64,000 nucleotides of DNA from the NCBI RefSeq assembly GCF_001428505.1, contig NZ_LMHU01000007.1:133-64132 (forward strand), in the 5' to 3' direction. The stretch comes from Terrabacter sp. Root181 (lineage in GTDB: Bacteria; Actinomycetota; Actinomycetes; Actinomycetales; Dermatophilaceae). Positions 16,435 through 25,246 of the stretch are shown here, piece after piece (position 1 is the first letter of the stretch; each line of letters opens with the position of its first letter). The translations under genes and the position numbers were made by a program. The notes under the pieces were generated by a model. That model saw only the letters and a list, made by a program, of their open reading frames with translations, was not told the DNA's origin and did not search any database.

Positions 16435-16782
16435 ATGAAGAGACTGCTCATCGTCACCGCCGGCGCGGTTGGATTCCTGCTCGGCTCGCGGGCCGGTCGG
16501 GAGCCCTACGAGCAGTTCATGCGCGCCATCGGCCAGTTGAAGGACGACCCCCGCGTGCAGGCGAAGGCGCACCAGGGTGCCCAGCTCGTGCGCGAGCAGG
16601 CGCCGGTCGTGGCGGACAAGGTGGCCGATGCCGCCCGGACGGCGACCGACAAGGTCACCTCGGCGGTTTCGGGGTCTACCGAAGCCGGCGCCGCCGACTC
16701 GCGCCAAGAGAACGCGGAGGACCCTGTCGAGCGGGCCGTGCAGTTCCAGAAGGACCACGGGCCCAAGGGTCCGCTGCCCTGA
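16435..16782 (+). CDS. YtxH-like small membrane-associated protein
   Basis: A 115-residue protein. Residues 4-18 form one hydrophobic segment (LLIVTAGAVGFLLGS) followed by RAGREPYEQ, a conserved start in small actinobacterial YtxH-like proteins. The rest is an Ala/Val-rich amphipathic helix of the LEA-like type and an acidic, disordered tail. A GGAGG ribosome site precedes the ATG. Function is unknown; a stress or envelope role is typical of the family. It stands alone on the plus strand. Confidence 0.75.
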   Translation: MKRLLIVTAGAVGFLLGSRAGREPYEQFMRAIGQLKDDPRVQAKAHQGAQLVREQAPVVADKVADAARTATDKVTSAVSGSTEAGAADSRQENAEDPVERAVQFQKDHGPKGPLP

Positions 16783-16979
16783 GAGCCTGCCACCTGATCA
16801 GGGCGTCGGACTCCGGGTCCGACTCTGCCAGCGACGTGACGCCCATGACGCCGGGTTCCCGGACATCGGCCAGACCCAGCCTCCCGCGACCAGAGGGATG
16901 CGCACTCATGCCCTGACCGGCATCTCTTCGAATGGGGCGGCCTGCTCTCGGTCGTCCCGAGCGGTTCCTGAGCCTCCTT

Positions 16980-18680
16980 CTAGCCGACGGTGAATCGCGC
17001 CCCGAGCGCGATGACCGGTGGCACGGTCGCCGAGGTGAGGAAGCGGGAGACTCGGGAGACGATCCCGCTCTCCGGGTTCCAAGCCATGATCCACGTGCCG
17101 CTTGTCGCGACGGAGAGGTAGAGCACCTCACCGCGGACCGACCATCCCAGCACCGTGCAGCAGCCGGGGTCGCGGGGCTGCTCCTCGCCGAACACAAGCA
17201 TCCGCTCGTAGCCCATCCGGTTGGTGGCGACGATGACGGTGCGGGGCGCGGCCGCCTGCAGGTGGCGGTCCTGTCCCGGGCCGAGCGCGAAGGCGGACGC
17301 GTACTGTGCCGCGTTGGACACGGTCCCACCCAAAGGGCGCGTATGCGGCCAGTCAACGGGGACGGGCCGTGCGGACGGGTTGGGCAAGTGCTGGTCCAGG
17401 ACGGTCTGGCCGTTCTCGACCCGGAACTCTCGCGTGCCGGGGCTGCGGGGTGGGTCCGATGCGGGCCACCGTGGGGACAGTCCTGGCGACCATGTGCCGG
17501 TTGCCGAACCGGCCCGGACGTAGCCGCCCAGCCACCCGGCCCACTGCAGGTCGGGCGACGGGATCGCGACGTCGTGCGCCGTACGGGTGCCGACGTCGAC
17601 CACGACGACCCTCCCCGGCTGGGGGAACGCGAGGCTCGTCTTGTCACCGGAGAACGCCCACACGTCCAGCGGCGGGCCGCCGATGCCGGGTCCGGTCCGC
17701 AGGCCGACGAGGGCAACGGTGTCGAGGGTGAAGAGCCCGCCGTCACCCCATACGACCACGGGAACCCACTGACCCGGGGAGCGCTCCTCGAGGTAGACCG
17801 CGTCACCGAGCGCCTTCAGCCCGCTGGGTCGGTGGCTGCTCGCGAGCTCGTGGGGACGGTTGGGGTCGATGATGGGCGTCAGGCCGGTCGCGAGCAGCGG
17901 CTGGCTCGCCTCCGTGCCGGCTTCGGGCGCGACGACGTACTTCGGGCCGTCCGCGGTCGTGTGCCAGACCGCCCCGGCCGCCTGCGGCACCGGCGTCAGG
18001 TCGGCCGTCGTGGGGAGTGCGAGCCGGGTCACCCCGGGGAACCCGGTCGCCCCGGCGGTGCGGATGATCGCTTGTCCTCGACCCCCGGCCCACACGCCTG
18101 CCGCCCAGACGGCCGCGACGACGAGCGCCGAAAGCACGCGGCGCCGCGTCGCCGACCGCTGAAGCAGCGCCTGCCGCCAAGCGCGATCCGCGAGGTCGAC
18201 CTCCAGAACGCCCGCGCTGGCCTCCTCCAGCAGCGCTCGGATCTCCCGCCCGGTCGGCGGCGCCCCGCCCGACCGAGCTAGGGCGTGCCGGCCGCCCAGC
18301 TCCGCCTCCCGGGCCCGGTGCCGGGCAATCCCCAACGCCTCTGCAGTCTCGTCCACCGACCGGTTCTCCCCGAAGCGCAGCACGAGCACGGCGCGCTCCC
18401 GTGGCGGGAGCAGGGCGAGGGGAGGAACGCCGAGCGAGTGCCGGTCGGCCGGGGCGATACCCGCGGCCGCGGCCACGGCGTCCCGGTGGACGCGGGCGCG
18501 TACGAACGCCTCAGGCGACGCGTCGGGGAGGTGCCGCCAGCGGCCGGCGAGACTCGTGAGCACGCCCAGCACGAGCTGCTCGGCGCAACGAACGTCACCG
18601 GTCACGAGCCAGGCGCCGCGGAGCAGCCCCAGCTGCCGTGCCCGCACGTAGCCGGCGAAGTCCGCGTCGATCACGCGCAT
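16980..18680 (-). CDS. One-piece ECF sigma-like / membrane / extracytoplasmic protein
   Basis: A 566-residue protein. Residues 1 to about 150 resemble an actinobacterial SigE-type ECF sigma factor: a region 2-like start (DADFAGYVRARQLGLLRGAW) and a region 4-like helix-turn-helix (LPPRERAVLVLRFGENRSVDETAEALGI). One membrane helix follows near residues 192-212 (VLSALVVAAVWAAGVWA). The remaining 350 residues should lie outside the cell and show repeated beta-strand patterns resembling a propeller. AAGAGGAGGG lies just before the ATG. Some ECF groups carry such a tethered C-terminal domain in place of a separate anti-sigma factor. Region 4 looks somewhat degenerate, so sigma activity is uncertain. 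No separate anti-sigma gene is adjacent. Confidence 0.65.
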   Translation of the reverse strand: MRVIDADFAGYVRARQLGLLRGAWLVTGDVRCAEQLVLGVLTSLAGRWRHLPDASPEAFVRARVHRDAVAAAAGIAPADRHSLGVPPLALLPPRERAVLVLRFGENRSVDETAEALGIARHRAREAELGGRHALARSGGAPPTGREIRALLEEASAGVLEVDLADRAWRQALLQRSATRRRVLSALVVAAVWAAGVWAGGRGQAIIRTAGATGFPGVTRLALPTTADLTPVPQAAGAVWHTTADGPKYVVAPEAGTEASQPLLATGLTPIIDPNRPHELASSHRPSGLKALGDAVYLEERSPGQWVPVVVWGDGGLFTLDTVALVGLRTGPGIGGPPLDVWAFSGDKTSLAFPQPGRVVVVDVGTRTAHDVAIPSPDLQWAGWLGGYVRAGSATGTWSPGLSPRWPASDPPRSPGTREFRVENGQTVLDQHLPNPSARPVPVDWPHTRPLGGTVSNAAQYASAFALGPGQDRHLQAAAPRTVIVATNRMGYERMLVFGEEQPRDPGCCTVLGWSVRGEVLYLSVATSGTWIMAWNPESGIVSRVSRFLTSATVPPVIALGARFTVG

Positions 18681-18823
18681 ACGCCCTCCTCTTCCAAGGA
18701 TGGACGCAGTAGCGGCCCGAGCACATCCCCCGGGGCAGCAAGGGGTCCGCTAGGTCACGGCCGGCTCGCCGTCACGGATGCGCAGCCAGCGGGCGCCGAC
18801 GTTGTGCTGTAGGACGGGCACAG

Positions 18824-18865
18824 AAACGGCAGGCCATCCCGGAAACCGGGTCTGACCTGCCGTTT
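18824..18865. terminator. Two-step hairpin terminator beside att remnant 2
   Basis: AAACGGCAGG pairs with CCTGCCGTTT (10 bp), and inside it CCCGG-AAA-CCGGG forms a second stem. T-runs flank it on both strands, so it can act in both directions. It may be the original terminator of the tRNA-Val gene, separated from it by insertion. Confidence 0.65.
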
Positions 18866-18873
18866 TGGATGTC

Positions 18874-18912
18874 GGCGATACTGGGTTTGAACCAGTGACC
18901 TATTCGGTGTCA
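18874..18912 (-). repeat. att remnant 2: copy of the tRNA-Val(GAC) 3' half
   Basis: Positions 18874-18901 are identical to 30311-30338 of the intact tRNA-Val gene, and the similarity continues with a few changes into the anticodon loop (TGTCAA). The CCA end is not preserved. With the intact gene it brackets an 11.4-kb segment (18.9-30.3 kb) that carries mobile-DNA features. Confidence 0.75.
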
Positions 18913-19046
18913 ACGCGAAAGCCCGGGCGGACGAGCAGGTCGCTTGTGCTCGTGTGAGTCCACGTGAGTCCCTGTCTGTGGCGCTATCTCCACCGCGGTT
19001 GTCACTCACTTAGTCACTCAACCGAGTCCCTCGGCTGCAACCCTCA

Positions 19047-19085
19047 GTGTCAGGTGTGTCGAGGTCGCGCCCCTCCCCCAGATTA
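19047..19085. repeat. Second copy of the att-flanking module
   Basis: It shares GTGTCAGGTGTGTC and CCCCTCCCCCAG with 16098-16139. A nearby stretch at 19002 (CACTCACTTAGTCACTCA) also occurs at 30207 and, in decayed form, at 15969. Such arm-like repeats are expected at attP regions. Confidence 0.5.
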
Positions 19086-19157
19086 GTGATCGTCCGGATC
19101 TCCCGATGAGCGGGCTCGGGACCCCTGCTGGTCAGCACGTCTATTCCGGCGGTCACT

Positions 19158-20141
19158 TCAGCTGCTGGTGTCGATGCTCAGAGCTGTCAGAGCGGTCAGG
19201 GCGTCGAGTTGGGCATTCTCGAGGACAACGTCCGCGGCCGAGGCATTGGCCGTGATCTCATCGACTGTCTCGGCACCGACGATGGCGGAGGCGACCGCCG
19301 GGCGGGACAGAAGCCAGGCGAGCGAAATCTGGTGGGGCCGCAGACCCCACTCCTCGCTGCACCTCTCGATGGCCCGTCCCACGTCCAGCTCTGCTTCGCT
19401 GAACCCAGGACCCGAGAACCGCATGTCCCCTTGGACTTCGCGCTCCAGCACGCCCATCCCTGCGAGCAGGCCGCCGTGGAGGGGAGCGTATGGGACGAGG
19501 GAAAGGCCGAACTCGACGCATGCCGGAGCCAACTCACGCTCGGCAGCGCGGTCGATGAGGTTGTACTTCACCTGGACACAGACTGGGGCGTGCAAGCGGC
19601 GGTCATCGGCGATCCACAACGCTTGAGTGACCTGCCAAGCCGGGTAGTTGGAGAGCGCCACGTACCGCAGTTTGCCCTGGCGTACCAGGTCGTCATACGT
19701 CGACAGCGTCTGCTCCAGAGCCGTATCGGCATCCGGGGCATGCGCGTAGTACAGGTCGATGTAGTCCGTTCCCAGCCGGGCCAGGCTGTTCTCGACTTGC
19801 TGGATGATGTGCCGGCGCGACAGCCCATGGTCGTTCACGCCCGGCCCCACCACTTCGCGCGACTTCGTCGCCACCACCACCTCGTCGCGGCGACCGGCGA
19901 GTGCTCGCCCGAGGATGACCTCGGCCGGTTGGCGTTCGGACGCGGGTGGCGCGCCCGCCCGGTCGAAGGTGGGCATGTGGCCATAGACGTTCGCGGTGTC
20001 GAAGAAGTTGATGCCCAGGTCCAGCGCGGCATGGACCACTCGCTCGGCGTCGCGCTCATTCGGCGCCACCCCGAAGGTCGCGGTACCTAAGCAGATCCTG
20101 GAGACGTTGACGCCTGTCCGGCCTAGCGGCATGTACTCCAT
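19158..20141 (-). CDS. Aldo/keto reductase
   Basis: A 327-residue NADPH-dependent oxidoreductase with the AKR tetrad: Asp and Tyr in NFFDTANVYG, Lys in VVVATKS, His in DLYYAHAPD. GAETVDEITAN near the C-terminus is the cofactor-binding loop. Start chosen at 20141 (MEYMPLGRTG), the usual AKR N-terminus; an ATG four codons upstream is possible. It is the first gene inside the tRNA-flanked segment. Substrate unknown. Confidence 0.85.
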   Translation of the reverse strand: MEYMPLGRTGVNVSRICLGTATFGVAPNERDAERVVHAALDLGINFFDTANVYGHMPTFDRAGAPPASERQPAEVILGRALAGRRDEVVVATKSREVVGPGVNDHGLSRRHIIQQVENSLARLGTDYIDLYYAHAPDADTALEQTLSTYDDLVRQGKLRYVALSNYPAWQVTQALWIADDRRLHAPVCVQVKYNLIDRAAERELAPACVEFGLSLVPYAPLHGGLLAGMGVLEREVQGDMRFSGPGFSEAELDVGRAIERCSEEWGLRPHQISLAWLLSRPAVASAIVGAETVDEITANASAADVVLENAQLDALTALTALSIDTSS

Positions 20142-20296
20142 GAGCCACCTCATCGTCAGCTATCCAGCCCGAGGCACGCACGGGCACCTCGGCGGTCAAG
20201 GCGCTAACAAACCTACTCAGACATTCCAGAGTCCAGCGGGCGCTGAGCGCTGCACAAGACCCACGCACTGGTCCGTCCGGGCGTCCTGTCATGCCG

Positions 20297-20522
20297 CTAC
20301 TGGCGCAACACGTAGCGGTCCCGGGGTTCCCCATTAAGCGCAGGGTCCGCGGGTCCGGCCAGTTCCATTCCGCATCGTTCGTACAAACGCCTGGCAGCCA
20401 CTCCGCCCGGATATCCGGCGGTGAAGGTAACCACGTCGATGTCGCCGTCAGGCCACCGCTCCATTGCCGTGTGCACGAGTGCGCGGCCCAGCCCGCGGCC
20501 CCAGCGGCGACCCTCCGGCCAT
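20297..20522 (-). pseudogene. GNAT acetyltransferase, C-terminal fragment
   Basis: The minus-strand frame reads GRRWGRGLGRALVHTAMERWP (the acyl-CoA loop of a GNAT), then a beta strand, AARRLYERCGMELAG, a short tail and a stop at 20297. The N-terminal half is absent: upstream the frame meets unrelated sequence. It is therefore a truncated relic. Confidence 0.6.
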
Positions 20523-20591
20523 GAGGCATGCCCACCCGTGCCCCCTGAGGACCAGACGCTCGGTCATGCCGCGGATCGGCAGCGTTCAGCT

Positions 20592-20804
20592 ATGACGCCG
20601 GTGGAGGTCGACGGGGAGCGCTTCGAAGTAACTGAACGGATCAGCGAGCCCGGGGTCTACGAGATCCGATGGGTTTCCGGTCCCCACGACGGGTACGGCT
20701 TCGCGACGTCGTCCTACTACGGAGAACGCAAGACCGAGGCCGAGCTCGAGGACGCGATCCGCAACTTCCTGCGCCAAGTTGGCCCCTCCGGGTACATCGA
20801 GTAG
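20592..20804 (+). CDS. Small conserved-looking protein of unknown function
   Basis: A 70-residue acidic protein, all in one frame with a balanced composition (VEVDGERFEVTERISEPGVYEIRW). It looks like a small beta sheet (a strand-rich YEIRW...GYGFAT pattern) followed by a helix (TEAELEDAIRNFLRQV). I do not recognise the family. No strong ribosome site precedes the ATG. Confidence 0.5.
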   Translation: MTPVEVDGERFEVTERISEPGVYEIRWVSGPHDGYGFATSSYYGERKTEAELEDAIRNFLRQVGPSGYIE

Positions 20805-21149
20805 CTCAACCGTGTCTGCCGCATGTTGCGCATGGACTGGACCTCATCGGCCCTCAGGACTGTCCAGGTCCCTGTGCAAGCATGTCTCGCCCGCCGACCG
20901 AAGAACTCTGCGACGGGACTGCCCAACAGGCGGGACTCCTCAGGGACACCGGAAAGTGTCCTTGTGCCGTCGTCCGTCGTCCGGACGACTCCAGAGGCGA
21001 CGTTCGTACCGTCCACATTCGCGACTCCAGACCGCGCCGCTAAGGGGCGCGGGGAACTCGCGACGTGAACCAACGGCACCCGGCCGGCTCACCGGGCAGG
21101 ATCAGGGGTGGATGACCTCCGTCCCCACCACACCAAACAGGAGCCGACG
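20805..21149. other. Gene-free stretch
   Basis: About 345 bases with no convincing gene. The only feature is the ribosome site ACAGGAG just before the gene at 21150. Confidence 0.5.
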
Positions 21150-21632
21150 ATGACCGACACCCCCTCCACGCAGCCCTTCGAGCCACCCGCGGCCGCTGCG
21201 AGCAGCACACCAACCCCACCGGCCGAAACCCAGGACGCCACCGGGTTCACCGACGCCGAGCACCGCACCCTGCGCTCGGCCGCGATGCTGGCAAGCGCGT
21301 GGGTGTCACGCGCGGAGAAGGGGATGTTCGACAGCATCAAGGAGTCCTTCGCCGCGTCGAAGGCGATCGCGGGCTCACCCCCAGAGGTCGCCGCCCTGGT
21401 CGGCAAGGGCGGGTTCCCCGAGATGCCGAAGGGTACGCCCGCGGACGTCGAAGCCCGTACCTTGGCGCTACTGGGCGAAGCGGTCTCGCTGTTGCAGGCA
21501 AAGGCTCCCCAGCTCGTCGACGGCTACCGCGCCATGGTCCTACAAAGCTGTCGTGACGCCGCGGCTGCAGCCGACGACACCTCACCCAACGAGACGGCTG
21601 TCATCGCCAAGGTAGAAGCCGCGCTGGCTTGA
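21150..21632 (+). CDS. Hypothetical protein with a Pro/Thr-rich N-terminus
   Basis: A 160-residue soluble protein. The first 40 residues are Pro/Thr/Ala-rich and probably disordered; the rest is helical (AEHRTLRSAAMLASAWVSRA, then VEARTLALLGEAVSLLQAKA). No signal peptide, membrane segment or known motif is seen. The start is set by ACAGGAG 7 bases before the ATG, not by an upstream in-frame ATG. Function unknown. Confidence 0.65.
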   Translation: MTDTPSTQPFEPPAAAASSTPTPPAETQDATGFTDAEHRTLRSAAMLASAWVSRAEKGMFDSIKESFAASKAIAGSPPEVAALVGKGGFPEMPKGTPADVEARTLALLGEAVSLLQAKAPQLVDGYRAMVLQSCRDAAAAADDTSPNETAVIAKVEAALA

Positions 21633-21773
21633 CCACGGCCGCCGGTCACTGGATGCAAAGGTCCGCTACGCCTAACGGTGGACGCCGCAGCGCCTACCGA
21701 GACGCCATCTCGCGGTTCATAGATGCGGTGTGCGAACGTCCGCAACTGCCGCGGATGGTGTGTGGCCACCGGT

Positions 21774-22259
21774 TCAGCGCCTCCTGGCCTTCAACTCACC
21801 GATCGGGATCATGGAAAGGCGCCCGAGCGAGGCTCGCACTGCGGCCGCCTCAGCATCGGTCACATTGAAGGAGAGGGAGGAGCCCGTGTCCGAGAAGTAC
21901 GCCACCCACCGCATCGACGCGTCGTAAAGCTCGACGCCGATGGACCACAACGCGAACGCGCGGAGCAGACTCACATGCTTGGGTTGGCGAACATCAAGTT
22001 CGATTCCAAAGCCTGAGTCTCCACACCCCTGCGGCAGGCCCACCTGCACGAGCGCAGCCTGCGTCGCGCGAGCCGCGGCAGGCAGATCTCTCTGATCTGA
22101 AATGGCGTCGATCCACACTGTCTCCACCCGAGGAAGGACGACATCAAGGACGGCCTGACACGCACCATCAGCCTCGACTCGATCAACCAGATCCCGATCA
22201 ACGGTGTATTCGGCAACCAGCTCAGCCACGAGGACAGTCTGCCGCCCAGTCACCGTCAC
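21774..22259 (-). CDS. Hypothetical protein
   Basis: A 161-residue protein read from GTG at 22259. It starts with a strand-like VTVTGRQTVLVAELVAEYTV and ends basic (GELKARRR). It contains a helix-turn region (DRVEADGACQAVLDVVLPRV) and an aromatic stretch (MRWVAYFSDTG). No family is recognised. It lies 67 bases downstream of the DUF1349 gene on the same strand and may be co-transcribed with it. Confidence 0.45.
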   Translation of the reverse strand: MTVTGRQTVLVAELVAEYTVDRDLVDRVEADGACQAVLDVVLPRVETVWIDAISDQRDLPAAARATQAALVQVGLPQGCGDSGFGIELDVRQPKHVSLLRAFALWSIGVELYDASMRWVAYFSDTGSSLSFNVTDAEAAAVRASLGRLSMIPIGELKARRR

Positions 22260-22326
22260 ACGTTCGCCTCTGCCACCAGTCGGTCGTGCCGATGTGCGGG
22301 CTCTCGTCGCCGACTCTTCAGTCTGC

Positions 22327-22929
22327 TCAGGGGTGGAGAGACCGGTCCGCCTCGACGAGCCGCATGTCGGTGAACCGCACGACAAGGCCCGAGCGCGTGG
22401 GCGCGCAGCACAGAAGTCCCACGCGTAGAGGCCCGGGCGGTAAGGGTGCTACGCGCACGAGCCGCCAGGTTTCGTCGCCGCTTCGGGCCCGGACCGTGAG
22501 TGCGTCGCCGTTGCGACTTGCCCGTACGACGACGGCGTGGCCCGACCACTCCGGCACGGGGGCGACCGACCAGTCCGAGACACCCCGCGTGACGACTGCT
22601 CCTAACTGCAGGACGCCGTCGGCCAACTCGACACCGGCCTTGATCCACTGCTCGGCGTCGGCACGGATCAGCAGGCCCGCCTGATCGAACTGGGCCGAGA
22701 AGTCAGCGATGAACCTGACCTCAGCGGCCGTCCCGTCGGGGAAGTCCGTGAGGAGGGCGTGGCCTGTGTCGTGGATGAACCCGTAGGAGGTGGTTCGCCA
22801 CAGGTCGCTGCCCTCCGCCGCCGTGACCAGCAGGTCGTCCTGGTCGCGGGAGACCTGCGGGGGTGGGTTCAGCCAATCAAGGTGCCGCCAACCCGTACGC
22901 CACCCGTCAGCCGGTCCTCGGTCGGTCAC
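22327..22929 (-). CDS. DUF1349 domain-containing protein
   Basis: A 200-residue concanavalin A-like protein of the DUF1349 family. Characteristic blocks are LDWLNPPPQ at the start, DLWRTTSYGFIHDTGH, FDQAGLLIRADAEQWIKAGVE, and TRGVSDWSVAPVPEW. The protein is cytoplasmic, with no signal peptide. DUF1349 proteins are probably carbohydrate-binding, but their role is unsettled. GTG at 22929 is taken as start; AAGAAT lies 6 bases before it. Confidence 0.85.
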   Translation of the reverse strand: MTDRGPADGWRTGWRHLDWLNPPPQVSRDQDDLLVTAAEGSDLWRTTSYGFIHDTGHALLTDFPDGTAAEVRFIADFSAQFDQAGLLIRADAEQWIKAGVELADGVLQLGAVVTRGVSDWSVAPVPEWSGHAVVVRASRNGDALTVRARSGDETWRLVRVAPLPPGPLRVGLLCCAPTRSGLVVRFTDMRLVEADRSLHP

Positions 22930-23251
22930 GGAATCATTCTTTCACGACTGCGGGTTCGCGCGATTGCAGTGGACGTCCAACCGCGCGGTGTGTGTTTGGC
23001 ATTCTGACGGCAGGCAGCGCTGTGCGGTCGCCCTCAGCCTGGTCGCATCCATCGTCGTGGCCCTGCTCCACCAGGAGAACCTCGGGGGCGCCTGCACCCG
23101 TCCCCCTGGGCGTTGAGGAATTCGCGTCCGCTCACGTCGACTGATTCTCGTCGGGCGCACGACCACGGCCTCGCAGCATCCCCGTCGATAGCCGCGCGGC
23201 GCACCGGCCAGGACGAGAGGACCGAACATCCGCACATGGCTCCCTTCTGTG
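22930..23251. other. Gene-free stretch beside the IS110 remnant
   Basis: About 320 bases separate DUF1349 and the transposase 3' end. Several short frames exist, but none has a ribosome site or a protein-like composition. It probably holds debris of earlier insertions. Confidence 0.4.
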
Positions 23252-24352
23252 TCAAGACGCCGTGGACATGAGCGTTCTAGGCTGGGTGTTGACGGGTCCG
23301 GGAAGTGGCTTGTCCGAAGAGCTGGTGTGGGGTTGTGAGCCGGTCGCGCTGGAGTCAGAGTCGTTGCCCCGGTGCCCTCCCGGGCCCGTCACCCGCCCAG
23401 CCACATAGTCGCCGAGCACGGTCCGGAAGACGAGGTCGGACAGCCGGCGTTTGAGGCAGCGCATCGCCTCCATCGACGTCTTGCCGGCGGCTTTCTTCCG
23501 GTCGAAGTAGGCCCGCCCTTCGGTCGGGGTGCGCAGCTGCACGGTGGCCATCATGTGCAGCACCCGGTTGATCTGCCGGTTACCGCCACGAGAGAGCCGA
23601 TTCCGGACGTGGTCCCCGGAGGACGCGTCGATCGGGGCCGTGCCGGTCCAGGACGCGAAGTGGTTACGGTCCGGGAACCGGGCCAGGTCCCCGACCTCGA
23701 CGAGCAGCCGTGCCGCACCCGACGGGCCGACACCGTGCAGGCCCAGCAGTGAGGTGCCAGTCGCGGCGACGAGCTCCCTGAGCTCCTTGTCGGCGGCCTT
23801 CTTCCGCGAGTACATCCGCTCCAGGTCCGCGACCAGCTCCGCGGCGACGCGCTTGCGGGTCTTGCCGACGGCATCCCGCGGTCGCACCGCAGCCAGGATG
23901 GGCTTGGCCTGAGCGGCGGAGAGGTGCTTCTTCGCGCCACCAGGCAGCATTTCCAACAGGATCCGGTGCAGCTGGCTGATCTTGCGGGTGTGCTCGTCCC
24001 CGATCGAGCGGCGCCGATCCACCAGCAGCTGCAGCACCTCGAGCTGCGCATCGGACACGATCGGGCGCTGCCCGTCCATCCGGGTCCCGACCAGCGCGAC
24101 CGAGTGCGCGTCGGTCCCGTCGGTCTTGCGCCCCTGCCCGGTCGCGAACACCCGCGCTCGAGCTGAAGGCTTCGCCGGCACGTCCACCACGACCTCACCG
24201 CCGCCCAAGAGCCGGTGGGAGATGTGCCGGCCGATCCCCTCGCAGCCCTCGATGGCCCACACCCGCTCCGGCCAGGCCGCTACGTGCTCGAGCATCGCGG
24301 CGTACCCCTCGACGCTCGTGTCGAAGCGGCCGCCGCCGACGACGGACTCGTC
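23252..24352 (-). mobile_element. IS110-family transposase, 5'-truncated
   Basis: The frame encodes most of an IS110 transposase. It has the second part of the DEDD nuclease domain (VWAIEGCEGIGRHIS, RVFATGQGRKTDGTDAHSVA), the central coiled region, and the C-terminal transposase_20 domain (LLGLHGVGPSGAARLLVEVG, then SWTGTAPIDASSGDHVRNRL with the catalytic Ser region). Homology ends at about 24352 with DESVVGGGRF; the normal first 25 or so residues, including the first catalytic Asp, are missing. The copy cannot be active. An unrelated frame on the other strand begins right at the breakpoint, so the element was cut by a later rearrangement. Confidence 0.8.
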
Positions 24353-24353
24353 G

Positions 24354-24663
24354 CGACTCCGAAACCCTCGGCTACACCACCGAGCTCGACACGTACCCGC
24401 CGATCGTCACGTTCCACACCTGGCTCGTCGACGCCGCCGGATGGTCCGGCCAGCATGACGTCGACGAAGCAGCGGTCGGTGCCGCCACCATGCCCAGCGA
24501 CGACACCGACCTGCCGGCAGTGTCATCCCGGAACACTTGGGGGACATCCGAGGACAAAGTCACCGCTCAGGTAGGAGGGTCGTCCCACTCGAGCGGTGAC
24601 GCCGGCTGCGCCAACCTATCCAGCACAGACCGCGCAGGTGGCCGATTGCAGGAGAGCGCGTGA
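24354..24663 (+). pseudogene. 5'-truncated gene interrupted by the IS110 junction
   Basis: An open frame starts directly at the IS110 breakpoint (SETLGYTTELDTYPPIVTFH) and runs 103 codons to TGA at 24661. It has no start codon near the junction. The stop overlaps the GTG of the next small gene, so this is the 3' end of an operon gene whose front is lost. Family not recognised. Confidence 0.5.
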
Positions 24664-24914
24664 AGCTCGACCGACCCTGCCCCCGCTGCGACAAGCCGAT
24701 CGCCGACACCGGCGCGGTCTGCCGTGCCTGCCGGCGCGACCTCGCGGCCCTGCTACGCACCGCGGCCGCGTACATCGACACCGGGCGCTTCGACGATGTG
24801 GTCGGCCGGCGTACCCGCACGAACGTCGGCGTCATCAAGCCGAAGCCGAGCGCCCGCGGCGTCTACCAGGGCCCGTGGTGCGGCGGCGGCTGGGACTGCG
24901 GGCACCCGTCGTGA
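24660..24914 (+). CDS. Small zinc-ribbon protein of mobile-element type
   Basis: An 84-residue protein with two CxxC-like knuckles (CPRCDKPIADTGAVCRACRRDL) followed by a helical region. Such proteins are common in actinobacterial phages and ICEs. The GTG start overlaps the preceding stop. The gene ends at TGA after CGHPS, and the next frame (WVVWYSIHVRSFEAG) continues in phase after a single stop, so the two may be halves of one longer ancestral protein. Confidence 0.5.
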   Translation: MKLDRPCPRCDKPIADTGAVCRACRRDLAALLRTAAAYIDTGRFDDVVGRRTRTNVGVIKPKPSARGVYQGPWCGGGWDCGHPS

Positions 24915-24920
24915 TGGGTC

Positions 24921-25246
24921 GTGTGGTACTCGATCCACGTCCGGTCCTTCGAAGCCGGCGGCCGCATCGAGGACCATATCTCGAACGAGCCCGCCGGCGT
25001 GATGAACGAGGGCGCGGCCGAGGCCCGCTGGGTCGTCGAAGCGACCGCGCGTGCCTGGGCCGACCTCATCCACCGCGAACGGGGCACCCTCATCCCCGTG
25101 TCGAGGCCCCCGATCGAAGGCGCGAGCACCTCGGGGCGATCGGCGACACCCACAAGCCGAAGGACGGCCGCACCCCGCGGTGCATCTTCGGCGATCTGCC
25201 GTTCGACCAGTGCGGCTGCGGCCGCCCACACCAGGAGGAAGCATGA
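24921..25246 (+). pseudogene. Phage/ICE-like gene broken by a frameshift
   Basis: From 24921 the frame reads WYSIHVRSFEAGGRIEDHIS and AEARWVVEATARAWADLIHR, which looks like a real protein. Near 25115 the sense jumps to another frame that reads HLGAIGDTHKPKDGRTPRCI followed by FGDLPFDQCGCGRPHQEEA and a stop at 25246. A one- or two-base indel explains this. The end fits neatly before the ribosome site of the next small gene. Confidence 0.55.

Noticed and set aside
18752-18810. Possible C-terminal end of a lost protein on the minus strand (GARWLRIRDGEPAVT then stop)
   Set aside because: Only about 17 residues look protein-like and no family could be recognised, so it cannot be supported.
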